Assembly: GCA_023055505.1 (NCBI GenBank)
Contig: JALIRH010000013.1
Location: 1,488,001-1,552,000, forward strand
DNA from: Callipepla californica brunnescens
Lineage: Eukaryota; Chordata; Aves; Galliformes; Odontophoridae
Direction: 5' to 3'
DNA length: 64,000 nt
Numbering within the stretch: the first letter of the stretch is position 1; every line of letters begins with the position of its first letter. The notes beneath the pieces were generated by a model that searched no databases, was not told the origin of the DNA, and worked only from the letters and a program-made list of their open reading frames with translations. Positions 23,147-37,010 of this stretch are shown here, in pieces. The translations under genes were made by a program, and so were the position numbers.

Positions 23147-24560
23147 GGCAGAGTTGCCCTGCTGTTGTGGCCGTGGTGCCTGCCCAGCTTCCCAGCTCAG
23201 GCTGGGGCTCAGCCCATTGCAGCCATGGTATGGATTACCTCTGCGGGTTAGCTAGGTTATATTGTTTTACCCCACGGCAGCCCAGTTCTTGAGTGGCAGC
23301 CAGGAGGACTGTCCCCTCGCAGAGGTGCACTGTATGTCTGCAAGATGGGCTCCCCAGGTGCCCCATTCTCACAACAGAACTCCTCAGTTCTCTCTCTTGG
23401 GAGCAGGCTGCTCTCATGTGGGCTTGGAAGCTGGCTGCTCTGATCCTGCCATGGCACAGAGGTTGGAAAAATGGTTACTTCTGTCAGTGCACTCGAACAG
23501 AAATGCTTACAGGGTATCATCAAAGGGAGTAGGCTGCCTCTTTGTCTTGCATAGTTATGCTTTTGCAATTCTGTGGAAGTTCTTTTTTTCTCTAGAATTA
23601 AACACTAAGTAGGTTTGGGACTTACAGCTACCCAGGATGTACCTGGTTACTGTTTTCAGAATAACACAGCACAGATAACTCTGTTGTGGGCAGTGAAACC
23701 CATTGCCTGCATCAAAATCAGAAGAAGCAAGGTAACTTTCCAGTGGCGTTGTGCAATGTAACACCATTGTTCACTTTTATTAACATCCAGAGTGGATTAT
23801 CCAGCAGTTAGGAGCCTGTTCTGCTGCGCAAAAGCCTGTCTTTAACATCAAGTGGTTGATCCTGATCAGGCAGTACACAGCCCCGACTGCTCGGAGCCTT
23901 CATCACGCTCATTGCAAGATTTGCGTGTTGGCCTTGGCTACTCGAAGGCTTGCTCCGAATTGCAGCGTTCCCCTTGTGCTCAGGATGCGCTTGCCAATCT
24001 CTCCCGTGCTTTGTGCAGAACTGGGGAAGACTGGCAAGCTTTCTATCTTCTGCAGAGAGCCCAGCTCTGCTAAGCTGCCTGTCTGTCAGGGATTAATTTA
24101 ACCTCTAATTACTACATTTTCTTCACAGTTTGCTGCACATGAGCATGTTATAACAAAAGCACAAAGAACTATGTCATTTTATTTAGCCACTACTCTGAAA
24201 TTAATTTAGGGGGTATAGAGTCAGATCTAACACACTCGGTGTTAAAATAATTGTGCTGGCATTAGAATTAAAGTACATAATCTTGTTGTTTCTAATGATA
24301 CAACAGTACTAGTGTAAATAGTGCTGTTAACTTGTTAGTCTTAGCCACCCTAGTAGAAATGATACGTAGTTACAGAGGAGTACCCATAAGGATGGCATCA
24401 CCAAGAGATTTCCCCCACTAAGGCACAGCTTGTACTCCATTCCCAGCAACCATTTTGGGTTAGGATTCAGGGATAGCAGCTGTTTTTTTCCAAAAAGGTC
24501 TTCCAAATCGCAACAAACAAACATTTAAGATTCCCTGGGTTTCTTCCAGCTTGGATAATC

Positions 24561-24586
24561 TTTTTTTTTTTTTTTTTTTTTTTTTT
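24561..24586. repeat. Poly-T tract (T26)
   Basis: Twenty-six consecutive T. As with the other tracts, no retrocopy is recognisable on the - strand next to it. Confidence 0.9.
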
Positions 24587-27500
24587 CCATAACATGCGGC
24601 ATGTTGGGAACAGTACAAAAGGCCATATGTCCTCTTCTGTCTGCTCATACTGATATCAGAAATACAGTATTGCATGCTGTATTGAGAGTAGTGTCTGGTC
24701 TGGCTGGAAGGAAGGGAAGAGTCTGGATTTGTTACGAAACATATAAAGAACTTTGTCTCTTCAGTGTAATGTTTATAAGCAGGTGTTATTTTCATTTGGA
24801 TCAGGGATTCGTTTGGATTGGGAAATGCAGCCTATCTTCAGTTCAAGTACATTTCCTTAAAAGAGCAGTTGTTGTTACGTGGGCCAGATCCAGCAGCTGC
24901 CTCTTCGTTCTGCCCCGTGTCCATCACCTCTGAGCAGACTTGTTGACACAGCTTCAAAAATGCAATTTTTCACACCAGGTTGGGTGTGTGGAGTTGCTGA
25001 TTATGTACTGGCAACTTATTTCGAGCAAAAACAGAAGACAGGTCGTATATTTTTGTGTCGTATATTTTATAAAACACAGGCCCAACTCGGTAATTCTCCA
25101 GTAAAAGCTTTTAGTGCATTTGATGGGAAATTTTCCCCAAAGATTCCCCAAGGTCAGGTAGGACACAGTTACAGAGTCAAAGCTTGCAGTCCCTTTCTCA
25201 AAAGGAGGATTAATGTGGCATCGTTATCCAGGCTCGCAACAACAGTGACACGGGATTGCCAAAAGAGTAATGGAATGAGGTGGATGATTGATTCTCTCCG
25301 CTGCGTTATTTCTCTGAATTCTTTCTTCAGTTCTCCAAATTCCCAAACTGTAACCAGTTGCTGTAATTATTTACTCTAATAACTTCTAATCTACAAATAA
25401 ACTGAATGGAAATGGAGGTCAGCAGGTGTAAGGGCCTTGGTGGTTCGTCAAAGTGACAGTGCAGTGGGGGCGACGGTGTGGGATGGGTTGCAGGTTCCTG
25501 CTCTCACTGCTGGTGGATATGAGTCTTGAAATAACAATTTGGAGATTTCCTGGGGTAAAAGACAAGACTGAATAAAGCCTTTGCTTGTTTCAGAACTGTT
25601 GGATTTTTTTTTCTGAGAGGTTGAGAGTCTACAGCCCATCTGCAAAGGTGGAGGCAGTTCTTGGGGGTAATCATCTCCCAGGTTCATAGCTGGCCATTGT
25701 AAAATTCAGATAGTGGTGCTTTACCTCAGGGATGCTTAGTGTGAAGGTTAACTAGACAAATATTTAGCAAAGCATGAATAGTTGTAACTAGCTGAGGTCT
25801 TAAGGGACTTTTCACAGAGCTGGAAATTATATTGAAAATAAAGGAAATGTATCTTACCCTGATTCCCTCCTCAGTATGCGAGATAGTTTTATTTCTTTGT
25901 TTTGGCTAAAGAAGTGGATTTTTTTCCCCCTGAAATCATGTCATAGTATCTTATTTCTTGCTGAAACTTTACAATTTGAGGAAAGAAAAAGAAAAAAAAA
26001 AAAAAAGAGAGAAAAAAAATATTTAAAGACAAAAATGGCATCTGCTCTCAGGAAGTTATTTTAATGTTTCATTTTCAGTCCCAGATCTTCTTAGGTTAAC
26101 TTTTGGGCAAAGGTAAACAAATGAATCTTTTATGAAGACATCCATCATGCACAGTTCCACTCACACGCTAGAAGCTTTTTCCCCACGCAGCTGCCTTAGC
26201 TTGAGAACAATTACACAACGTGCATTTGATGTGGTTATCAAATGGATACTGACTGTAATTTCATTTTGCTTTGACGAGTTACTTTAAATCTTACTGGGAT
26301 CTTCAGAATTCTAAGTTTATATATGGAAATGATTTCTGAATTCATCCGGTATTTCAGTAACCTGGTGGGTTATGCTGATTGTCGGACACTTTGAAGGACT
26401 TGACTTTTCCTGTTCTTTTAACTTACTTATTTTCTTAATTAACTCTGTATATTTAAATAAAGTCACACAGACTGGGAAAACCTCAAGTATATACAATGCT
26501 GCAGTCAGAAATACAGGCAAAAGGTTTTGATCTCTGACTGCCAAGTGGTGACTCATTAAAAAGGAATTTTTGTTCCTCCCTTTTCAAAGGGTTACTCACT
26601 ACCAAGTAGTAAATATCTAGTTTTGATGCTACTGCACTGAAATGCCTGACATTGTTGGTGTACTAAGTCCAAACTCTGTAAGATTATTTGATCACAGGCT
26701 CCATTAGGTTTTGTTTTGTTGATTTTCTCTATTAAAAAATCTCTTGGGGGAATTTTTTTATGCTTTACCCTGTCAGTTTGAGTGTATTCAAAAATGAAAT
26801 ATGTTTGAATTATAATAACAGAGGACCTTTTCCATGCTTTAAGCAGTGGTCATTCAAATTATTTTTAAGCACACAGGACTATGCAAGCACTAATTTATTT
26901 CTAATTTTGCACTGGGGAACATTAGACAAGGACACTGGAGTTTGCTGAAATCCAAAGATTTCCTTTTGCCTTCTACATTGAGCACGTGTACTTTCTGTTT
27001 TCTAGTATTTCTATGTGTAAAACTGTGAAAATAAATCATATTGAAGTCAAAATCCAACTGAATGAATACCCTTTATTTTTTATTTTCTTTCCTTCAATTT
27101 CCATACTGTTCTTGACTTTCTGAGCCAGCTTCTTTGTCTTCCCATTCTTACCTGTTCTGCGCCTTCAATGAAAGGGCTCAAAGGCATGTTTGAATCTTCC
27201 AGCTCATCTTTATGGGTTGATTGCTTTGAACTTTACGTAGCATTGGGAGGGTGTTTTCTTGGTTGCAGAAACACTTGTGTTTGACTTGAAGCAGAAAGAG
27301 AGTGCGTTCAGGCTTTTCCATCTTTATGAGAAGTGAATCGTAGTCCCTGATCCCAGAAGGTAGATCAGCCTTAATTTAAAGTGAAAGTCACGCGTCTTCA
27401 AATAACTTCTTGTGTCAGTTGAAGTTCAATATTCTCGAATTCCAGAGATGTAGATGAGTAGAATCTGAAGTTGAGGGCAAGTGTGAAGGATGGAAGAGAA

Positions 27501-30500
27501 AATGTAGATGCGTTTCCTGATGCCTCTCTCCCCTCCCCTTCAGGGCTCCCAAAGTCTGTCAGCTGTAATGGAGGGATTTGATTACTTTGTAGCGTTAGGC
27601 TAAAAGAGTAAATCTAAGTGCCTTGGGAATGAGGAACCGATCCAGCAATCAAAACCAACCAAGTTAATGACTGTGAAGCGTTTCTGTACACTGCTGCTGC
27701 TGAAATGCTACCCCCAGAAGTGCTTGGGGGCCCCCGGCACGGGACCAGTCAGTGGGAGTGAGGATGCTCCCCATGTACTCCAACAGTAATTGGGTGCTAT
27801 GTGGTACACTCGGTGTTTTGAAGAAGCATGCATCTTCTGTCACTAATGAATTACAAAAATGTTAAATTTTGCAGGCTCAACTGTGTGTTGCTTCCCCTTC
27901 TCAATCATTCCGATATGCCTGGAAAAGCTTGACTTAGGCAGTCTTAGTTGTCCTTTCTTTAAAATCCTTTCGGCTATAGGCATCTTCTACAAATTGTTTT
28001 TTTCCCTCTTGACAGCTCTTCTCACCCTTCACCCCACCCCCAAAAAATCCAGCCTGAAACTGAGCATTTGTCTGTCCACAGAGGCAGTCTGAGCTCCAAG
28101 TCAGCCACTCCAATTGCTGGCACTCACGTGCCCAGCTACGTACAGCCCGAAGTCACTTGTCAGGACAGCACGCAAAGAAATGTGAGCTACAGCAGCAGTG
28201 TCAAGTGCTGTGGTGTAAGAAACCCTCTGCTACTTGCCTGCATGGAACTGATTTTGGATGTTGTTGCTTGTGAAGATAAGGCATGTGCTAATTAGTGGAA
28301 GTCTTATGCAAGCCAGCAGCTTTAATTTTATCATATCTGAGAGTGGCAGCAGTGGCAAGCAAGCGGTAAATGGCCGACTGTGGCTGCCCGCCAGTCCTTT
28401 TGGAGCATCTGTATTGAAGACTCCGTGACTGTCAGTTCAGGATGGAAAATGCTCAACCCTTTGCAGCCCTGAGCTCATCCAGAGAACATCCCTCTGCTGC
28501 TTGTCACACCAGGAGCAGCAGCAGGTTCTGGCCTTCATGCTGGGCTCTACCATCTGCTCCCTGAAACACAGTGAGACAAACTGTTACGCTTTGCAAGGAG
28601 GACAGGGCTTGATTAACTTAAATTACCCCCCTGTGGGGCATGTTTGCAATGCCGAGGGGATTAGGTGGCATGCATTTTCAAGAAATACATGTTCATTATT
28701 AAGAAAGGTTGTGCAATAATATCCAGTGGTCATTTCCTTTTGGAGCGTAGCTCTGTGTCTGCATAGCTGTTTGTTTATGCATACCGTTGGGCCCCAGCAC
28801 GGAGGAGGACAAGCTCTGCAGCGCAGGCTGGCCGAGCTGGGGCAGCCAGAGCTGCTGATGGAGAGCCAGGGAGCTCACGGCCGAGCAGCGGAGAGGTCTG
28901 GGGCACGAGGAGGCCATGGTAGGGGTGAGAGCCATGGTGGCTGGGACAGGCTGGGCCCAAAGGGAAGGTGAAGCCACGGGCTGGGGAAGATGCTGGGCGG
29001 GTGTTCAGGACAGGGTGAGGTATGGAGAGACGGGAGGTGGAGCAGAGATGGTCCCTCATGGGCATGTCACCAGGGCAAAGTGAGGCCGTCAGCTGTCCTA
29101 AGGGAGAGAAGCTGGCTGCCATGCCTCTGTTTCCCAATGAGTTATGGGGGAAAGAAGGGAGGGGGCTCATTGCTGTAAGGGTTTAGCAGCACGGGGGATG
29201 GTAAAGCAGACTCTTAGGGGCAAAACTGTATTCCAAGCCTTGCCCTGTCTGCATAGCACTCACATGCCAGTGATGTTGGTGTTGCTTCAAAATGCCTTCA
29301 CCTCCAGGGAGCCCGGGATGGCTGAGACCTGCACCAAGGGGTGGGGGAGAGGTTTATGAGGGCTGTGACTGTACACCCAAGGGCCACTTAGGCATGGGGC
29401 ATGTGGAGCTGGATCCCTGGGGGGCAATGCAGGGGCACCTCAAGCTGCAGGATCCCACTCATCCCCACAAGGTCCAGCATCTCTAAGTACTTCTGCTTGA
29501 ACAGAAAATGATTCCTTGTGCCAGCTCACTGTGTGCTCCCTCAGCACTGCTTTATCACCATTATGTATTTATTTTTTATCAGTAGTAGTACTGCAAGCGT
29601 TATTTCTTCTTGTGCTCTTTCTTTTGTACCTTTGCATTGCTCTGCTAGAGGTGTTGGCCTCCCAGCAGCAGCTGGGGATCGAGACTGAGCTTGTGTGATA
29701 GGACTTTCAGTGATAGGACTTCTGTATGGGCACACCAAACACTCAGCAACCCGGACTGCCATTCACTGTGCCACATGCACCCGCTGAGCCTGAGCAATGC
29801 CAGCCCCGGGGCCAGGAGTCATGGTGTGCCTGTGCTGCTGCTCATGCTGCCCAAGTTCACTGCTCTGTGTTTTCACCTGGCACACCTGATTCCTGCGCAG
29901 GGCAGCCACAGGTGCTGAGCTAGGTCTGTAGATCTTGGTTAAAGATGTTAAAGAGCCTGGCACTTGTCCCACATGGAGCAGCAGCAGTGCCCAGAGTAGC
30001 GTGTGAGCCTTCCCCAGGGCTGTCTGTGTGCCGAAGGTGCATCCAGGCAGTGAGGGTTTGGGCTGCAAGTGACTCACCTTCCTAAATCTCCTTCTTCCCC
30101 TGAAGTTTGCGATCATAAGCTGGGTCTATATTCTGCCAGCATGAAGAGACAGTCATATTCTCCTTTACAGCTTTTCCAAAGGAAGGAGGCACAATTGAGT
30201 GTGTATGCAGGCAGACAGGAGTGTAAAAGATTCTTTGGTTCTCTTCTCACATGCAGAAAAATGAGTAACTGTGCATTTCCTTATTGAAAAGGGTCTGACT
30301 TATCAGTGTGTGTGCTCAGAGGTGAATGCTTATGGATGCTATCCTGTAGTTTCTTTCCTCCATGGCCCTACTGCAGGTGGGCTTCAGCTAGTGTGATGTT
30401 AACTCATTCTGTGGATATATTTTGAAATGGGAACATCACTTTTCTTCTGATGTACGCTGACTAACAGGGGAATTCTTGATTAGCTTTAATTTAGCTATAC

Positions 30501-33500
30501 TACCCCAGGAAACTATAGTTCCTGAATTGCACAAAGGCTCTTTGAACACAAATCCTCATGTGTGTCCTGAAGATCCTCTTGGTAGGTGTGGTGACCAAGA
30601 TTAATGTTTGCCCGATGCCTTTCATCTCCCAAGCACTTTACACAGAACAAGCATTTCATCTTCCCAAGAGATGCGTGAATTGGTTGAAATAAGTTTTACT
30701 GTCTGTGCTTTACTTCATTAGGCGGGGAAACTGAGGCTAGGAGATCAAAGTTCCTTGCTCGGAGTTTCAAAGGAGGCCAGTAACTGTAATTTCTGGTTTC
30801 TCTCCACCTTTCCAGCCTGCTGTCTCTTCTGTCTGGGAGGAAACAGTGGGACAGACTTTTGAGTAACAAAATAACAGGAATGTTGTGAGGCACCTGAGCA
30901 GATGTTGCACTTGTGGCCCTCAGCCATGAACCCTTCCCCTCCAAGGGGTCTGAAAGTGTCACCCTTGGTTTTATTGTTGAGTTGCAAAGCATTGGTAGAG
31001 CTCTCCTTAGGCTGATACAATCTCTTACTTTAACCACTGGTCCTACCAGCTTGGAAATACAAGTAGCGCTGAGATTTCTGGATGACTTCTTGAGATGCTC
31101 CTTGGAAGGTGGACTGGGACAGGCTTGAAATACATTACCGAGTTTTAAATGTGAACATGGAAAAATGATTTGTGTGATTTGGATGGGGCTCCTCGCTGAG
31201 CTTAGTGCATGTCTGTGCTGGACAGACCCAACCTGCCTCCCAGCTGAGAGTTTATCCCCACATTGCATGGAGGAGCGATTTCAGGCGGTGCTGAGGGTTG
31301 GCTGGGAGGGGCGCGGCAAACCATTCAAAACGTTTAATTAGTTGTTCTGAAGAGCTGGCTCTTCTCTCTGGAGGAAGAAATGGTGTATCAGCAAAAGCTG
31401 ACCAAATTGTAGCAAATCAATTCTATGGTAATCCGTTTATTTAAACTTTGGTGCTTAATTTTATAAGCTCTTCTCAAGTGTTCCTGTGCTCCCGTTCATT
31501 AGCCGGGATTCTTCTATGCTGTTGCTTGGAGGTTTGTGCAGCAGATAGCAAAATGGCCAGAACATGCCACTCCAAACTGCCTCTAAACGTAATTCAAGCA
31601 GGTCTGCAATAATAGTGCTAAAAGAAGAGCTATTTAGCGGCATTATTAATGGGCAAAGAGTTCAGGCAGGATTATGAAAAAGTAAATTTTTATTAAGAGT
31701 GGAGGAGCTAGAAGAATGGACTGATTGCCCTGAGTCTTCTGGGCCCTGGAGCGATCAATTTCCCTTTCTAGTATTCAGTTACTTGCTAATTGTATTGATT
31801 TTTATCAAATATGTGTACAAATCAATTTTATATTTTAGTGCTGTTAAAAGCTTCCTTCCTTCCTTGCAGGCAGCGGGGCTCTGATTGTCCTCATTGTCTT
31901 CTTCCTTTCTTTTAATGCTTTTATCTGGGTGCACGTCTTCTTTCGGACTTGCGTGTTTCTCTTTGGAACTTGTACCTGATCAGGTGGGGATTTTGCGTGG
32001 GTGCTGCAGAGCAAATAGGCATCACTCAGACAAGAGCTTCGCAGACACAGTACAACTGTCTGCTGAAGCCAGAATTGCAGGAAAGGGATGTGTTGCATCA
32101 TAGAATGGGTGGGTACGAGTGACCGGAGTGTGTGACCCCCAAAGAGCAGGAAGCACTGCTCACACAGGAGTTCAACTGTGTTGCAGAAGAGCTGCAACTA
32201 GAAACAAAGACCGAGAGCGATGCTGAACATGACGTGCTCTGATCGAATAAACATGAAAATGAATGTAACCAAAGCGCGACTCCTAAAATAACGCAGGCTG
32301 CTTCGTCAGTCTGAACTCCATCATTTCTGAAAAGTAATTCACGCGCTGCATAAAGCAGTTGCTGGAGACTTGTCTGAGCAAAGTGAATGCATCAACCTCT
32401 GAATAAAATACAGCAACATTCTCCATTGTGTTTGTTTATGCCCGTGGCAGTTTAAATTGTTCCTGTCAAGCTTACCTGTTTTCTAGGATAGCACACACTT
32501 GCTCACTCCTTTTAATGCAAGTTACACCGTTTGGAGTTGGAGACAGTACCTCTGGCTTTTGTGTAAGCCTGAGAAATTGGCTCTCATAATTGAAATGTTT
32601 GGGTATGTGCAGGCTGTCAGGTCCCACCTGAGAGACTCTGAACTTTCAGTGGTGTGAGCAGGAGAACAAGGAGGGCTCGGGCTCGGCACTCCTGCTTGCC
32701 TCTGACTGAATGTCACACCGCAGATTTTATGGCACTACGCCTTCTGCCAAGGAATTTCATTTTAAAGAACTCTTATTCTTTTCTTCAGGAGGGAATCACT
32801 CTAGAAGTGTTTGGGTATATTCACATATTGGTTTCATTAAAAAAAAAAACAACTAATATAATGGAAGGGACATAAAGCGCTTTCTGTTTTATGTTGATCG
32901 CTTCTGTCTTTTCATTTTTGCCCTGGTTCCTGCTTCTGCTGCCCTCTCTTCCTTGCCCAGCAGCCCCAGCTGGGAGCCCCAGTGAGAGCACAGGTCCGGC
33001 AGTCTTACAGGATCCGCTCCCAGAGGCTGCAGGGGGTGGCAGGAGGAGAGCCCTCTTCACCCACCATGCTGTATTTGCATGGCACTGCGGAGCTGGGCTT
33101 GCTGCACCGAGACCCCCAGCATCAGCTCACTGCAGCCCCACCATGGGATGCCCCATGGCCGCGGTGCTGTGCTGCCATGCTGGGGAGGCAGCCCGTGCCA
33201 GCCACATTGCCTCTGGCTCTGTGTAATGTTGCAAACTGGGAGTACGGTTTTGTCATGAGGTTCATACAGCACCTCTTGTATGAGGAATCGCACACTGGAT
33301 GAGCTGTACGAGGGGTCATTACAGCAGAGAGAAGATAAACGTGCTGGTTCTGCTGGAGGCTGTCCTCGGGCTGTTTGTTATGTGTCTCTAACACTGTCAC
33401 TACATCACACACTTCCTCGATCTCCGTATTACCCTACAAGCCTGTCTAATGGGATCCTCTGTTGCTGATTCCGGCTTACCCTGACCTACTTCTTTCTTGT

Positions 33501-35044
33501 GTCCCAGCAAGCTGTCAGGAGCTATCAGAGCACTGGGAGCTGAAATAAACACTCACTGAGGGGAAAAGCGAGGCTGTCTCTGGTGAATTTAATTAGCTTT
33601 GTTTAACTGGCTTGTTTGCTTTGTAAATCACATCATTTTTAGTCAAATTTAAGGGATAAAAAAATCTGTAATTAAAATCAAATGATGCACAACCTTACGT
33701 AAAGTCAAGGGTTCTAGAAGTTCAGTACAAAAAGTCATTTAGTTGTCAATGCATTTATGGTGTCCTGAATATTTTAGGGGAAAGAAGGCAGAATTTGAGG
33801 TGTTTTTTTGGTTGGGGCATCTTTCATCAGGTAGATAGGACAGCATTTATTACTAGCTGATGCCTCCACTTTTCTTTGAATTGGGAGGGGGAAAAAAATA
33901 GTCACTGCGTTTTGCAATTAAGCCTCAGGTCCTTTCATCTGTACTGCCAGATTAGCGGATACCGTTTTTGAATCCAAATAAAGATCCGTAATTGTTTCTT
34001 TCTGTCATGTGGCCAAAGCCTTCGTATTGCCTGCGTTCTGAAGCAGTGCTGTCGCATGCAGCCATGGTTTGAAGCACGACACCTCTTTGCACTCCTCTTG
34101 CATTTCTGAGTGTTAGTACAGGAGTCACTCTGATTTTCGCCCTGGCAGACGAATGAAGCACTGACTCGGCGAGCCATCACTGGGCTGAATTTGGAAGTGC
34201 TTGTAGTGTTTTTATCAGGCTGTATGTTATGTCTTTCAGGTGCTTTACTGTATTTCAGTGTGGCACATTTCTCTTCTAACAATTGATGTTCTTGCTCTTG
34301 TCAGCTTAGAGTCTAATCCTATTGCCGTTGAAAATGATAAAAGCCCCATGAATTCCTAATATTTCTTATCAAAATCTGGCTAAACTGTAAAGCATCTGAC
34401 CCCAACTTGAGATTCTTCTCCCGCAGAAATATGTTTCTTCCGTGCATCACGCATACCTATTGGTAGAGCCTCCCAAGCCCTCAGCTTATAGAAATCCACA
34501 CATCCTTGTGTTAAGCTGCAACATGAACAGAAAAGGATTAAAGGACCGCTGAGAGAGAGATGGGTATGGATGAACTTGCAGCGTGCATAAAGGTGAATTA
34601 CAGAATAAAATGACTACCCCAGAGTATAAAGGGAATTCAGAATTTGTTTCACAAAGCCGTGGTACTTCTTCCCGTCCTTTGAAAAGGGTGTAACGTTGGT
34701 CAAGCTGTAGTACCCCACTGAGACTTACTTTGGTTATGAATTCATTGAGGAGTATAATGAGCAGCTTGATGGCTTCTCAGCAGCTCACCAGCTTACTGAT
34801 TGCTACCAGATTTCAAAGAAGGGGAAATGCTCTCTCCTCAGAAGGAATTGTGCAAGTCCCTCGGCTCTGTCAGACTGTGTGGGACAGGATGCTCTGCGGT
34901 GATGTTAGGAGTGGAAGTTGTGTGGAATTCTCATCAATCATGCTGGTTTTACAAAATCCAATCAAAATAAGAATGTCCAGGTGAGGGGGAAGCCAACAGC
35001 TGTCTGCTGAAATCAGGTGAGCTGGGTTTGCTGCCCTGCGGCAG

Positions 35045-35131
35045 CTGGGAGTAAAGCAAGGAGAGCAGAGGCATCCTGGTTAAAGAGTTCATGTATCTTA
35101 AATGCCGCCCCCGGATGGAGACCGGAAAAGT
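35045..35131 (+). other. Candidate small exon with phase-0 donor (inferred)
   Basis: A near-ideal intron start GTAAGT lies at 35132, after GGAAAAGT. The ATG at 35102 opens ten codons (MPPPDGDRKS) that end exactly at this donor in phase 0, matching the phase-0 start of the large MAMLD1 exon. The join would place GDRKS before LQGSIKRK. From memory, human MAMLD1 reads GRKHQGTVKRR at the corresponding place, a suggestive but short resemblance. A possible acceptor (CTGCCCTGCGGCAG) ends at 35044. Against it: the ATG lies directly after an in-frame TAA with T at -3, the last exon base is T rather than G, and ten codons are little evidence. It could be an alternative first coding exon, a non-coding exon or chance. 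Confidence 0.22.
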
Positions 35132-36064
35132 GTAAGTACTGAAGCTCCAGAAACTTTGCTTACGTTCTGCTATGTCCTGACTCTCCCTTATGGATTGAGA
35201 TCTGAAGTATTTTTGGCATCTGAGCTGCGTAGAGTGGGAGGAATAGAAGTACTTCTCCTGGGTCATCGCTCCAGAGAAAGAAGGTGAGATGGATGCTGCA
35301 GAGCTTTTGTCTTGTGTGTGGAGCAGACCTGCTGGGTAAAGGGTTGTCCCTGGCGCAGGGGAGATCTTTACAATCTGACCCACTGTGGAACGCAAGAAAA
35401 ACACTGTGATGTTGGTGCCTGCTGCGAGCAGTGAGATGTCCAAGGAGGGGCAGGTCCCTGGCTGGAGCTGGGGGCTGCTGAGCAGGGCTGGGAGCAAAAC
35501 GGGACTGCCATGGGATAGTGGGAGCACAACAGCACCTTTGGCAGCAGCCATGGGATCCATAGCTGTCCCCTCTGTGTCATCACCATCATAGCACCGCAGT
35601 CGCCACGTTCACCTCCCCGGGCTCTCCTCAGAGGGAGCACGCTGTCTTCTGTGGGTATGTCTCTTTGTGGGGGAAACCACGAGCAGTCTGCCTTGGTGCT
35701 GGGAAACCTCCTGGCGTGTCTGGGGCACTGCTGTGCGCTGAGTAATAACCACTTAATGCCGAGCTCCTCACATTTGGCTGAGGTTGTTTTGTTAAATGAT
35801 GCTTTGCTCAGAGGACACAGAAAGGGGCAACTGTTCAGTGAGACTGGAGTCGTTCAAGTTAAATCAACCTCCTCCTACCCACTATTGACATATCAAGAGA
35901 ACCAATGAGGCGCATTTAATTACACGTGCACTGAGTTTACAATTAGTCTGCAGACAGTGATTTTTTCTTTTTTTTTTTTCTTTTTTTTCTTCTGACCAGC
36001 AAGGAAAGGTCTGATCCTGCAAGAGGTCTTATTAGCTGTAATAAAAGCAGGTTTGGGTCAGGGT

Positions 36065-36079
36065 GTTGTTGTTGTTGTT
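36065..36079. repeat. Short (GTT)5 microsatellite
   Basis: Five tandem GTT units in AT-rich intron-like sequence. Confidence 0.85.
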
Positions 36080-36960
36080 CATTTTAAATGTAAGTGGAAT
36101 GTTTATACCTTCTAGGTCAAATGATTCAATCTGATGCTCTAGTGTTACATGGTTTAGCAATCCTTCTGTTCCCCTTCGGCTTGTAATAAGTGACAAAAGT
36201 ATGGCTTCTTGCTTGATAAATGGGTTAACAGTATTCACAAGGCGGGTAATAGAAATCCATATTAATAGGTGGAAATTGGCTCTTGATACCAGGCAGGAGA
36301 GTCTAATGAAAGTATTATTGTTTTAGCTTCCAGCTCCTTTGGAAGCTGAAAGCTAAATGCCTGTATTACGTTCTTATTACCTATTTATCACACCATATAG
36401 CTGAGTGGATGTTTATTAAATTACGTTCATGTTTAATGCCTGTTTGTATACTTCTCACTGAACGTGTTCTCAAAGGAAATTTTCTGGAAGTGTTTCAGAA
36501 ATGCACAACTATTTTCCCATTCTCTTTTCATAATGTAAAACCATTGTTGCCAACTGTCAATATACAATTGGCTTGGAAATTAAATTGTTTCCTGCTAAGC
36601 TGTAAGAACCAGCTAAACCTACTCTATTTAATTTAGGAAATAAATATTTAAAAAGCTGAAAAACACACGGTGTTCTCGGGTAGGACTGATTCCATTCTAG
36701 TCTTTAACAATATTGGTGATCCCAGGAGTTGGGCTTACCTAGTTTCAGCTTTAATTTAGCATTAAATTGCTTCATTGGGGATTTTACATGTGACCTTCTG
36801 TGTGTTTGTGATTCTTTTGAGAGTATTTAAAATAGTACTGAATGCCATCAAAGATAAGAAATTAGGATCGTGTTTATTAATCTGCCTACTTACAGCACTT
36901 CTTCAGTATTGCATTCTTCTTTCCTTTGTAAGCATCACTTTCAATTTATTCCATCTAGAT

Positions 36961-37010
36961 GAAAAGGAAAAAAAAAAAAAACAACAAAACCCACAAAAAA
37001 AAAACCCACA
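36961..37010. repeat. A-rich low-complexity tract
   Basis: Several A runs broken by CAAC and CCCAC. No SINE or LINE body is recognisable to its left, so it is called low complexity only. Confidence 0.7.

Larger units (their letters stand above)
19641..35044. other. Probable intron; no exon recognised
   Basis: About 15 kb of mostly AT-rich sequence between the CpG island and the 35.1 kb exon candidate. No exon, RNA gene or clear transposon is supported. Frames such as 30696-31268 (-, 190 codons) and 21876-22271 (+) lack any motif or splice-consistent borders. It holds several homopolymers, annotated separately. If MAMLD1 starts at the island, this is part of its first intron(s). Confidence 0.45.

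Noticed and set aside
30696..31268. 190-codon - strand frame
   Set aside because: Low-information sequence with no motif and no supporting promoter or splice sites.
34949..35560. 203-codon - strand frame
   Set aside because: No domain recognised, and it runs antisense over the 35.1 kb exon candidate. Its composition resembles ordinary intron sequence.
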